Part shown: positions 18,465 to 25,667 of the stretch, piece by piece
Position numbering within the stretch: position 1 is the stretch's first letter
How the letters are laid out: the number at the start of each line of letters is the position of its first letter
Source: Nocardioides jiangxiensis
GTDB lineage: Bacteria > Actinomycetota > Actinomycetes > Propionibacteriales > Nocardioidaceae
DNA: 64,000 nucleotides
Direction: 5' to 3'
Assembly: GCF_030580915.1 (NCBI RefSeq)
Contig: NZ_JAUQTA010000002.1
Location: forward strand, 558,001-622,000
The notes under the pieces: generated by a model
What the model was told of the DNA's origin: nothing
Databases searched by the model: none
The model's input: only the letters and a program-made list of their open reading frames with translations
Program-made: the position numbers and the translations under genes

Positions 18465-19222
18465 TGCTGACCGTCGACTTCGACCGCCTGGGCCTCGAGC
18501 CGGGCGACCGCGTCCTCGACATGGGAGCCGGCGCGGGCCGCCACTCGTTCGAGATCTACCGCCGCGGCGGCAACGTCATCGCCTTCGACCAGAACGCCGA
18601 CGAGCTGGCCCAGGTGCGCGACCTGTTCGCTGCGATGAAGGAGGTCGGCGAGGCGCCGGCCGGGGCCGAGGCGGACGTCAAGGAGGGCGACGCGCTCTCG
18701 CTCCCGTTCGCCGACGGCGAGTTCGACCGTGTGGTCTGTGCCGAGGTGCTCGAGCACATCCACCGCGACGTCGACGCCATCAAGGAGCTGATCCGGGTGC
18801 TGCGTCCGGGCGGCACGATGGCGATCACGGTGCCCCGCTGGCTGCCCGAGGTCATCAACTGGAAGCTCTCCGCGGACTACCACAACGCCGAGGGTGGTCA
18901 CATCCGGATCTACACGGACCACGAGCTGGTCGACAAGGTCACCAAGGGCGGCCGGATGAACGACGGCACCGAGGGCGATGCGATGGTCTTCGAGGGCAAG
19001 TCCTACGCCCACGGCCTGCACACGCCGTACTGGTGGCTCAAGTGCGCGGTGGGCGTCAACAACGACAAGCACCCGCTGGTGAAGGCCTACCACCAGGTCC
19101 TCGTCTGGGACATCATGAAGACGAAGGGCTGGTCGACGCTGACCCGCGGTGCCGAGAGGGCGCTCAACCCCGTCATCGGCAAGTCGATGGTGCTCTACTT
19201 CCGCAAGCCGGACGCGGCCTGA
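18464..19222 (+). CDS. Class I SAM-dependent methyltransferase
   Basis: 252-residue methyltransferase. Motif I VLDMGAGAGRHSFEIYRRGG near residue 16, the acidic end of strand 2 (IAFDQN), motif with EGDALSLPFADGEFDRVV, then EVLEHI and LRPGGTMAIT. The start is ATG 18464, overlapping the glycosyltransferase stop; the stop overlaps the next start in the same way. It probably acts on the product or acceptor of its operon partners. The last 100 residues are not typical of simple UbiE-like enzymes and may define the substrate. Confidence 0.85.
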   Translation: MLTVDFDRLGLEPGDRVLDMGAGAGRHSFEIYRRGGNVIAFDQNADELAQVRDLFAAMKEVGEAPAGAEADVKEGDALSLPFADGEFDRVVCAEVLEHIHRDVDAIKELIRVLRPGGTMAITVPRWLPEVINWKLSADYHNAEGGHIRIYTDHELVDKVTKGGRMNDGTEGDAMVFEGKSYAHGLHTPYWWLKCAVGVNNDKHPLVKAYHQVLVWDIMKTKGWSTLTRGAERALNPVIGKSMVLYFRKPDAA

Positions 19223-20322
19223 TGCAGCCGCAGATCCCGTACGTCGAGGGCGTGCTGACCGCCGACGACGTGGCCGCGACGGCTGCGTCGATCGCGCGCA
19301 TGCAGGAGGCCGACGGTGGCATCCCCTGGACCACGGGGGAGCACACCGACATCTGGAACCACGTCGAGGCGGCCATGGCGCTGCTCGTCGGGGGCGAGGT
19401 GGAGGCCGCGGAGAAGGCGCTGCGCTGGGTCCCGACCCTGCAGTGCGCCGACGGCTCCTGGCCGATGAAGATCGTCGCCGGCGAGGTCGAGGACGACCGC
19501 GGCGAGGTCAACATGTCGGCGTACCTCGCGGTGGGGCTGTGGCACCACTGGCTGGTCCGCCGTGACCGCGCCTTCGTCGAGGAGCTGTGGCCGAGCGTGC
19601 GTGCGGGCCTGGACTTCGTGGTCTCGCTCCAGCAGGACTGGGGCGGCATCCAGTGGACGCCGCAGGACGACTTCTGCCTCCTGACCGGGTGCTCCTCGAT
19701 CTACCAGTCGCTGCGCGCGGGCGTCGCCCTCGCCGACCTGCTCGACGAGCCGCAGCCCGAGTGGGAGCTGGCCGGCGGTCGCCTGGGCCACGCGATCCGG
19801 CAGCACCCGGAGCGCTTCGCCGACAAGTCGAAGTACTCCATGGACTGGTACTACCCGGTCCTCGGCGGTGCCGTGCGGGGCGAGGCCGCGCACGCGCTGC
19901 TGGACACCCGCTGGAGCGACTTCGTGGTGCCGGACCTGGGCTGCCGCTGCGTGGACACCAACCCGTGGGTGACGGGGGCGGAGACCTGCGAGCTGGTGAT
20001 GGCGCTCGACGCCATCGGCGACCACGAGCGTGCGCTGACGCTGCTCAGGGACATGCAGCACCTGCGGGCCGAGGACGGTTCCTACTGGACCGGCTGGGTC
20101 TACGAGCTCGAGGGCTACGAGAACGAGAACCCCAACGTGTACTGGCCGGTCGAGCACACCACCTACACCGCCGCGGCCGTCCTGCTGGCCGTGGACGCAC
20201 TGGGGGAGCGCTTCGGCGGGAGCACGCCCGGGTCCGGCATCATGCGCGGCGAGACGCTCGCAGCGGACTTCCCGGAGATCGCCCTCGAGTGCGGCTGCAC
20301 CGAGGTCAGCACATCCCGCTGA
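19222..20322 (+). CDS. Alpha/alpha-toroid (prenyltransferase/glucoamylase-like fold) protein of glycosyltransferase operon
   Basis: 366 residues. Repeating helical pattern with motifs such as QMEADGGIPW-like, LQCADGSWPMK, SLQQDWGGIQW and AEDGSYWTGWVYE resembles the six-hairpin toroid fold of prenyltransferase/squalene-oxidase-repeat or glycoside-hydrolase-like proteins. I cannot assign the reaction. ATG 19222 overlaps the methyltransferase stop (TGATG), so it is made with its two upstream partners. The 3' end overlaps the converging secreted-protein gene by about 17 bp. Confidence 0.75.
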   Translation: MQPQIPYVEGVLTADDVAATAASIARMQEADGGIPWTTGEHTDIWNHVEAAMALLVGGEVEAAEKALRWVPTLQCADGSWPMKIVAGEVEDDRGEVNMSAYLAVGLWHHWLVRRDRAFVEELWPSVRAGLDFVVSLQQDWGGIQWTPQDDFCLLTGCSSIYQSLRAGVALADLLDEPQPEWELAGGRLGHAIRQHPERFADKSKYSMDWYYPVLGGAVRGEAAHALLDTRWSDFVVPDLGCRCVDTNPWVTGAETCELVMALDAIGDHERALTLLRDMQHLRAEDGSYWTGWVYELEGYENENPNVYWPVEHTTYTAAAVLLAVDALGERFGGSTPGSGIMRGETLAADFPEIALECGCTEVSTSR

Positions 20323-21133
20323 CCGCCGTCGTCGTCGCGGTCAGCGACGGCGTCGTCGTCGGGATCGTGGCGCCGGCCCTGGCCAGCGTGAAGTAGCGGT
20401 CCCAGTCGGTGGTGGCGCGGGTGTGCGTCATCGCGGTGCCGGCTGGGCCGTCGAGCACCAGCCGCGGGACCAGCGCGGTGGTGGAGAAGGCGCCGGGCGC
20501 CTGGGTCGAGGTCAGCCGGCCGACGGCCTTCGCGTCGACGAACCAGGTGATCGCGGTGTCCTTGATCTCCACCGCGTAGGTGTGGAAGACGTTGGCCTGG
20601 TTGAGGGTGAACGGTGCCAGGGTCCACCGGGAGGTTCCGTTGCGGACGCCGAGCCGGGTCGGGGTGCTGCTGGTGTAGCCGTTCCAGCTGGCCAGTGTCA
20701 CGGCGGTCGTGCCGCAGCTGGAAGCAGGCGTCCCGGCGGGCACCAGCTCGAGCCGGACCTGGTAGGGGGTGGCAGTGGCCCACTGCTTCGACTTCATCCG
20801 GAACTCCCAGCGGCCGCGGCTGTGGGCGTTGCCGTCGAGCCAGGCGAGCACGTCGCCGCTCGCCGTGGAGCTGTACGACGCCGGCCCGCTGTCGAGCCCG
20901 AGCTGCCCGTAGTAGATCCCGACCCGTCCGGTGCCGTCGGCGACGTCACGCCAGCCGGTGGTCGACTCGCCGCGCTCCCAGTCCCAGACCTCGCTGGCCC
21001 CGCCCCACCCGAACGCCGCGCCCGCCGAGGTGGCTGCGCTCGCTCCGCCGAGCGGGCTGAGGAGTGGCGCCAGGGCGGTGGCCGCGAGGGTGGCGACGGC
21101 GGTGGCCACGGCGGCCCGCACGCGGCGGCTCAC
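20306..21133 (-). CDS. Secreted concanavalin/GH16-like jelly-roll protein
   Basis: 275 residues with an N-terminal signal peptide (VRAAVATAVATLAATALAPL, Ala-rich cleavage region). The body resembles the lectin/glucanase jelly roll of GH16-type proteins (RGRWEFRMKSKQWA, FHTYAVEIKDTAITWFVD, YFTLARAGATI), but I do not see the catalytic E-x-D-x-x-E motif in the expected place, so it may bind rather than cut polysaccharide. The start is GTG 21133, overlapping the upstream stop (GTGA): coupled to the next secreted protein. Its 3' end overlaps the converging toroid-protein gene. Confidence 0.7.
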   Translation of the reverse strand: MSRRVRAAVATAVATLAATALAPLLSPLGGASAATSAGAAFGWGGASEVWDWERGESTTGWRDVADGTGRVGIYYGQLGLDSGPASYSSTASGDVLAWLDGNAHSRGRWEFRMKSKQWATATPYQVRLELVPAGTPASSCGTTAVTLASWNGYTSSTPTRLGVRNGTSRWTLAPFTLNQANVFHTYAVEIKDTAITWFVDAKAVGRLTSTQAPGAFSTTALVPRLVLDGPAGTAMTHTRATTDWDRYFTLARAGATIPTTTPSLTATTTAVSGMC

Positions 21134-21897
21134 GAGACCACCACCGTGGCCGGGAACGACGGGAACCAGCCGACGAACGTGTTGGTGCCGGCAGGGGCCC
21201 AGTCACGGGCGACCGCCCGGTAGGTCTGCCGGCCGGCCGCATCGAGGGTGAGTGAGGCCGTGACCGTGCCCGTGCTGTCGAGGACGAACGGGCCGGCGAC
21301 CCAGCTCCACGTGCCGTCGGGGTTGCGACGCTGGAGGGACATCTCGCGACCGGGGCGGACCGGACCGCTCCCGGATCCGAGGGTGACGGACACCGTCGAG
21401 CCGACCGTGGTCGCCTTGGGCAACGCGATGCTGGCGTCCTGCTGGAGCCCGTCGACCTGCAGGCTCGAGGTCATCCGCGCGCCGTCGGTCGAGGTCGCGG
21501 CGGCGTAGACGCGGTAGCGGTTGTGCTCCATCGCGTGCACCCGCGTGGAGAAGGCGTAGGCGTGGTTGCTGGTCGTCCCGTTCATGGCGGTGACCCAGTA
21601 GCTGCAGGTCGAGCCGCTGTAGCCCACGCAGCGGTCGAGGCGCACCGGACGCGCGGCGGGTCCGGGGAGCGAGGTCACCTGCACGACGAGGGCCTCACCG
21701 GGGATGCCGGACGTGCGGCTGACGGCCAGTGTGCCTCCAGCGGTCGTGGACCCGACGGCGCTTCCCGAGAGCACCACGGGGGCGGCGAGCAGCGCCGTCG
21801 CCACGACGGCAGCCCGCGACGCACGGCCGCCCCATACACGCTTTCCCTCAGGAATCACGGAAGACACGCTAGGTGACTTCCGCCATTTTGGCGACAT
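21130..21897 (-). CDS. Secreted protein of unknown function, coupled to the GH16-like protein
   Basis: 255 residues, beginning with a positively charged stretch and a signal peptide (ASRAAVVATALLAAPVVLSG). The mature part is Thr/Ser/Gly-rich and probably beta-sandwich: TSGIPGEALVVQVTSL near the start and QTYRAVARDWAPAGTNTFVG near the end, reminiscent of Ig-like repeats in actinobacterial exoproteins. Start taken as ATG 21897; a shorter start nearer the signal peptide is possible. The stop overlaps the GTG of the GH16-like gene, so the two secreted proteins are probably a functional pair. Confidence 0.65.
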   Translation of the reverse strand: MSPKWRKSPSVSSVIPEGKRVWGGRASRAAVVATALLAAPVVLSGSAVGSTTAGGTLAVSRTSGIPGEALVVQVTSLPGPAARPVRLDRCVGYSGSTCSYWVTAMNGTTSNHAYAFSTRVHAMEHNRYRVYAAATSTDGARMTSSLQVDGLQQDASIALPKATTVGSTVSVTLGSGSGPVRPGREMSLQRRNPDGTWSWVAGPFVLDSTGTVTASLTLDAAGRQTYRAVARDWAPAGTNTFVGWFPSFPATVVVS

Positions 21898-21940
21898 CAG
21901 TCACACAGATGGTCCGCGCAGCGCCCAGTGCGCCGGCCGG

Positions 21941-22612
21941 TCAGTGCGTGCGGCGCAGCACCCGCATCGACCCGAGCGCGTCGACCTCCTCGAAGTCGCC
22001 GCGGGCCAGCGTGGGCAGGTAGATCTCCTCGTACGGCGGCCGGCCACCGTCCGCCGGGTCGGGGAAGACGTCGTGGATGACCAGCACGCCGCCGACCGCG
22101 ACCTGCGGCACCCAGGTCTCGAAGTCGGTGCGCGCCGGCTCCACGCCGTGGCCACCATCGATGAAGAGCAGCGCGAGCGGCGTACGCCAGACCCGGCCGA
22201 CGGGGCCGGACTCGCCGACCAGGGCGACCACGTGCTCCTCGAGGCCCGCGCGCTCGATGGTGCGCCGGAAGAAGGGGAGGGTGTCCATCCGGCCGGTCTC
22301 GGGGTCGACGACGTCACGGTCGTGGTGCTCCCAGCCGGCCTGGTTCTCCTCCGACCCGTGGTGGTGGTCGAGCGCGAACACGATGCCGTCGCCGACCGCC
22401 TTCGCGGCCGCACCGAGGTAGACCGCCGACTTGCCGCAGTAGCTGCCCACCTCGAGAGCGGGGCCGCTGGACAGCTGCTCGAGGGCCCAACGGTGGAGCA
22501 GCAGGCCCTCGTCCTCCGGCATGAAGCCCTTGGTGGCGCGGATCAGGTCGAGCAGCTCGCCGGACAGGCTGGGGGGCAGGGTCGACGGCGCGGCGGAGGG
22601 GGTCTCGGTCAC
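21941..22612 (-). CDS. Class I SAM-dependent methyltransferase (MTase_24 type)
   Basis: 223 residues. Motif I ALEVGSYCGKSAVYLGAAA, then ALDHHHGSEENQAGW, LLFIDGGHGVEPARTDFETW and GGVLVIHDVFPDP match the methyltransferases that act on O-linked substrates in glycan or natural-product pathways. Start chosen at GTG 22612 (VTETPSAAP); the reading frame continues further upstream but would run over the divergent flavin-reductase gene. No close operon partner, so the substrate cannot be inferred. Confidence 0.8.
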   Translation of the reverse strand: MTETPSAAPSTLPPSLSGELLDLIRATKGFMPEDEGLLLHRWALEQLSSGPALEVGSYCGKSAVYLGAAAKAVGDGIVFALDHHHGSEENQAGWEHHDRDVVDPETGRMDTLPFFRRTIERAGLEEHVVALVGESGPVGRVWRTPLALLFIDGGHGVEPARTDFETWVPQVAVGGVLVIHDVFPDPADGGRPPYEEIYLPTLARGDFEEVDALGSMRVLRRTH

Positions 22613-22645
22613 CGGGTCACCGTAGCGGTCTGGGAGACTGCTGCC

Positions 22646-23176
22646 ATGCCCGGCACCTCCGACTTCGAGCTCCGCCCGGGCGAACCCGTCGACATCGACG
22701 ACTCCGCAGCTGCGCGGGTCCGGGCCCGGTACTTCCGGGAGGTCGTCGGCGAGTTCGCGACCGGTGTCGTGGTGGTGACCGCCCTCCTGGACGGCCGGCC
22801 GGTCGGGATGACCTGCCAGACCTTCTCCAGCGTCTCGCTCGAGCCTCCGCTGGTCAGCTTCATCCCCGCGCTCACGTCCCGCTCGTGGCCGCTGATGCGC
22901 GAGGCGGGCCACTTCTGCGTCAACGTGCTCGCGGCCGAGCAGGCCGAGCTGGCCGCCGTCTTCGCCTCGAAGGGGGCCGACAAGTTCGCCGGGGTGACCT
23001 GGCGGGCGGCCGGCAGCGGTGCCCCGATCCTCGAGGGGGCGCTCGCTTACGTCGACTGCACGATCGAGGCCGTGCACCCGGCCGGCGACCACGACGTCGT
23101 CATCGGCCGCGTCCGGTCGCTCTCCAAGCTCTCCGATGCGGAGCCGCTGCTCTACCACCGCGGAGCGTTCCTGTGA
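22646..23176 (+). CDS. Flavin reductase family protein (HpaC/HsaB-like)
   Basis: Small FMN/FAD reductase, 176 residues, that would deliver reduced flavin to a two-component monooxygenase. The split-barrel signature VVGEFATGVVVVTALLDGRP and MTCQTFSSVSLEPPLVSF is clear, ending ...PLLYHRGAFL as in HsaB. Start ATG 22646. Its stop overlaps the next gene (GTGA). No oxygenase partner lies beside it; the AurF-like and OYE genes are 8-9 kb away. Confidence 0.85.
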   Translation: MPGTSDFELRPGEPVDIDDSAAARVRARYFREVVGEFATGVVVVTALLDGRPVGMTCQTFSSVSLEPPLVSFIPALTSRSWPLMREAGHFCVNVLAAEQAELAAVFASKGADKFAGVTWRAAGSGAPILEGALAYVDCTIEAVHPAGDHDVVIGRVRSLSKLSDAEPLLYHRGAFL

Positions 23177-23625
23177 CGATGGACGACTTCGCCGAGAGGG
23201 TGACCCGCCGCTTCCTCGGCTTCTGCGAGAACCAGCGCACCCAGGCCGCGGTGATCGCCACCATCCGCTCGGCGATGGAGGGTGAAGGACGCAGCCAGAA
23301 GGTCTTCCGCCGGCTCAACCGGCTCGTCTTCGTGCCGCTCGCCGGCCCGGCCGGGCTGCACGTCTCGACCACCCGCATCCAGCTCGCCCTCGGCACGCTG
23401 TCAGCCGCCGCGATGATGCGCTACCAGATGCGGCTCGAGCCGCTCGCCTCGATGGAGTTCGAGGACCTGGTGCAGACGCTGACGCCGGCCGTCCGTGGCG
23501 CGCTGCAGGCCGAGCCGGTCGGTGAGATCGAGGCCTGGGACGACGAGGCCGCGCCGTACCCCCGGGCGGAGCCGCACCGGCTCGACGCCCGCCGGCAGTG
23601 GAAGCTCACCGGGCGCCTGTCCTGA
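23173..23625 (+). CDS. Stand-alone TetR-type C-terminal ligand-binding domain protein
   Basis: 150 residues from GTG 23173 (overlapping the flavin-reductase stop) or 148 from ATG 23179. The sequence RRFLGFCENQRTQAAVIATI, TTRIQLALGTLSAAAMMRYQ and ASMEFEDLVQTLTPAVRGAL matches the helical C-terminal half of actinobacterial TetR regulators. No helix-turn-helix precedes it: the upstream DNA encodes the complete flavin reductase in another frame. It may be a relic or a domain that modulates an intact regulator. A strong terminator follows immediately. Confidence 0.65.
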   Translation: MTMDDFAERVTRRFLGFCENQRTQAAVIATIRSAMEGEGRSQKVFRRLNRLVFVPLAGPAGLHVSTTRIQLALGTLSAAAMMRYQMRLEPLASMEFEDLVQTLTPAVRGALQAEPVGEIEAWDDEAAPYPRAEPHRLDARRQWKLTGRLS

Positions 23626-23630
23626 GACGG

Positions 23631-23664
23631 CGACAGCCCCCGTCCCGGAGGACGAGGGCTGTCG
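23631..23664. terminator. Bidirectional hairpin terminator
   Basis: Stem CGACAGCCC(C)CGTCC / GGACGAGGGCTGTCG, about 15 bp with one mismatch and a CGGA loop, between the converging TetR-domain gene and the CoA-lyase gene. Confidence 0.8.
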
Positions 23665-23677
23665 TGCCGTGCGGCGG

Positions 23678-24547
23678 TCAGGCCTGCAGTGCCTCGATCG
23701 CGGCAGCGATGGAGAGCGTGCGCTTCGCGGACTCGACGTGGAGGTTCTCCACCATCTTGCCGTTGTAGGTCACGACACCGCCGTCGGAGGACTCGAACGC
23801 CTCGATCAGGCCCTTGGCGTTGTCGATCGCCTCGGCCGACGGCGCGAAGCCCTCGTTGGCCGGCTCGATCTGGCCCGGGTGGATGATCGTCTTGCCGTCG
23901 AAGCCGAACTGGCGGCCCTGCTCGACCTCGGCGAGGAAGCCCTCGGCGTTCTTCACGTCGTTGTAGACGCCGTCGAGGATGACCTTGCCCGTGGCGCGCG
24001 CGGCGAGGACCGCGAGCTGGAGCGAGGTGACCAGGTTGGTGCGGCCGACGACGTGGTCGACGAAGAGCTCCTTGACCAGGTCGTTGGTGCCGAGCACCGC
24101 GACCGTGAGGCGGTCGGAGGCACCGAGGATCTCGCGGGCGTCGAGGATCGCCTGCGGCGACTCGATCATGGCCCAGAGCTTGGTGTGCTCCGGGACGCCG
24201 GCAGCCTCGAACGACGCGATCAGCTCGCGCACCTGCTCGGCCGAGTTGACCTTGGGAACGACGATCGCGTCGGGTCCGGCCTCGGCGGCGGCCTTGAGGT
24301 CCTCGGCGTGCCACTCGGTGTCCGCACCGTTGATGCGGATGGTGAGCTCCTTGGCGCCGTACTCGCCCGACTTCACCGCGGCGGCGGCGTTGAGGCGCGC
24401 CTGCGGCTTGGCGTCGGGGGCGACGGCGTCCTCGAGGTCGAGGATCAGCGCGTCGACGGCCAGCGTCTTGGCCTTCTCCAGGGCCCGCTCGTTGGAGCTG
24501 GGCATGTAGAGGACGGTGCGGCGGGGGCGGAAGCCTTCAGTCGTCAT
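23678..24547 (-). CDS. CoA ester lyase / malyl-CoA thioesterase, CitE-like (HpcH/HpaI superfamily)
   Basis: 289-residue TIM-barrel protein. LYMPSSNERALEKAKTLAVD, LILDLEDAVAP with the Mg-binding acidic cluster, TIRINGADTEW, VPKVNSAEQV and MIESPQAILDARE are typical of CitE-like lyases; GFDGKTIIHPGQ is the conserved C-terminal loop. It starts 2 nt after the stop of a second, longer homologue, so both are one operon. Such a pair fits malyl/beta-methylmalyl-CoA lyase plus (3S)-malyl-CoA thioesterase (Mcl1/Mcl2) of the ethylmalonyl-CoA pathway; this one would be the Mcl2-like partner by length. Other citramalyl-type CoA substrates remain possible. Confidence 0.8.
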   Translation of the reverse strand: MTTEGFRPRRTVLYMPSSNERALEKAKTLAVDALILDLEDAVAPDAKPQARLNAAAAVKSGEYGAKELTIRINGADTEWHAEDLKAAAEAGPDAIVVPKVNSAEQVRELIASFEAAGVPEHTKLWAMIESPQAILDAREILGASDRLTVAVLGTNDLVKELFVDHVVGRTNLVTSLQLAVLAARATGKVILDGVYNDVKNAEGFLAEVEQGRQFGFDGKTIIHPGQIEPANEGFAPSAEAIDNAKGLIEAFESSDGGVVTYNGKMVENLHVESAKRTLSIAAAIEALQA

Positions 24548-24549
24548 GG

Positions 24550-25626
24550 TCAGTCAACCTCGATCGCGTCGTACATGGCCTTCAGGTCGGGGTCGGTCGC
24601 GGCGAGGCGCTCGGCGAGCTCGACCATGACCTTGCACTGCTTCACGGAGGCGTCGTCCTCCATCTTGCCGTCGAGCATGACCGCGCCGGTGCCGTCGCCC
24701 ATGGCGGCGATCACGCGGCGGGCGTGCTTGATGTCCTCGACGGACGGCGAGAAGACCTTGTTGGCGATCTTGATCTGCACCGGGTGCAGCGACCAGGCGC
24801 CGACACAGCCGAGCAGGAACGCGTTGCGGAACTGGTCCTCGCACGCGACGGTGTCCTTGATGTCGCCGAACGGGCCGTAGTACGGGAAGAGGCCGTGCAT
24901 GGCACACGCGTCGACCATGCGGGCGATCGTGTAGTGCCACAGGTCCTGCTGGTACGTCGTGCGGTCGGCGTCGTACTGCAGGTCGCCGGCGTCGTTGCGC
25001 GGGGCGTCGGCCCGGACCAGGTAGCCCGGGTGGCCACCACCGACGCGGGTGGTCTTCATGCGGCGGTCCGCGGCGAGGTCAGCCGGGCCGAGGGAGAGGC
25101 CCTGCATGCGCGGGGAGGCGGCGCAGATCTCCTCGATGTTGGCGACGCCACGGGCGGTCTCGAGGATCGCGTGGATCAGGATCGGCTTGGTGATGCCGGC
25201 CTTGGCCTCGAGCTGGGCGAGGATCCGGTCCATGTAGTGGATGTCCTCGGCGCCCTGCACCTTGGGAACCATGATCACGTCGAGCTTCTCGCCGATGGCG
25301 GGCACGAGCGTGGTGAGGTCGTCGAGCACCCACGGCGAGTCGAGCGAGTTGATGCGGGTCCAGAACTGGGTCGGACCGAAGTCGACCTCCTGGCCGATCT
25401 TCACGAGGCCCTCGCGGGCGATCTCCTTGTTCTCGGCCTTGACGGCGTCCTCGAGGTTGCCGAGGAGGACGTCGACGGTGCCGACCATGTCCGGGACCTT
25501 GGCGGCCATCTTGGGGTTGCCGGGGTCGAAGAAGTGGATCGCGCGGCTCGGCTTGGCCGGGATCTCGCGGACGGGGGCCGGAGCGCCCACGGCGAGCGGG
25601 GAGAAGAAGTCCTTGGCTGAACGCAT
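24550..25626 (-). CDS. CoA ester lyase, L-malyl-CoA/beta-methylmalyl-CoA lyase type
   Basis: 358-residue HpcH/HpaI-family aldolase. Start ATG 25626 ([14 protein letters not shown]). Recognisable segments: [15 protein letters not shown] with the acidic metal ligands, [48 protein letters not shown] and [10 protein letters not shown]. The family condenses or splits malyl-CoA and beta-methylmalyl-CoA. It is the first gene of the two-gene lyase operon, divergent from a UvrA paralogue. Confidence 0.83.
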   Translation of the reverse strand: MRSAKDFFSPLAVGAPAPVREIPAKPSRAIHFFDPGNPKMAAKVPDMVGTVDVLLGNLEDAVKAENKEIAREGLVKIGQEVDFGPTQFWTRINSLDSPWVLDDLTTLVPAIGEKLDVIMVPKVQGAEDIHYMDRILAQLEAKAGITKPILIHAILETARGVANIEEICAASPRMQGLSLGPADLAADRRMKTTRVGGGHPGYLVRADAPRNDAGDLQYDADRTTYQQDLWHYTIARMVDACAMHGLFPYYGPFGDIKDTVACEDQFRNAFLLGCVGAWSLHPVQIKIANKVFSPSVEDIKHARRVIAAMGDGTGAVMLDGKMEDDASVKQCKVMVELAERLAATDPDLKAMYDAIEVD

Positions 25627-25667
25627 GGACGCGATGCTACTTGTGCGTGGACCGGCATGATGGGGCC

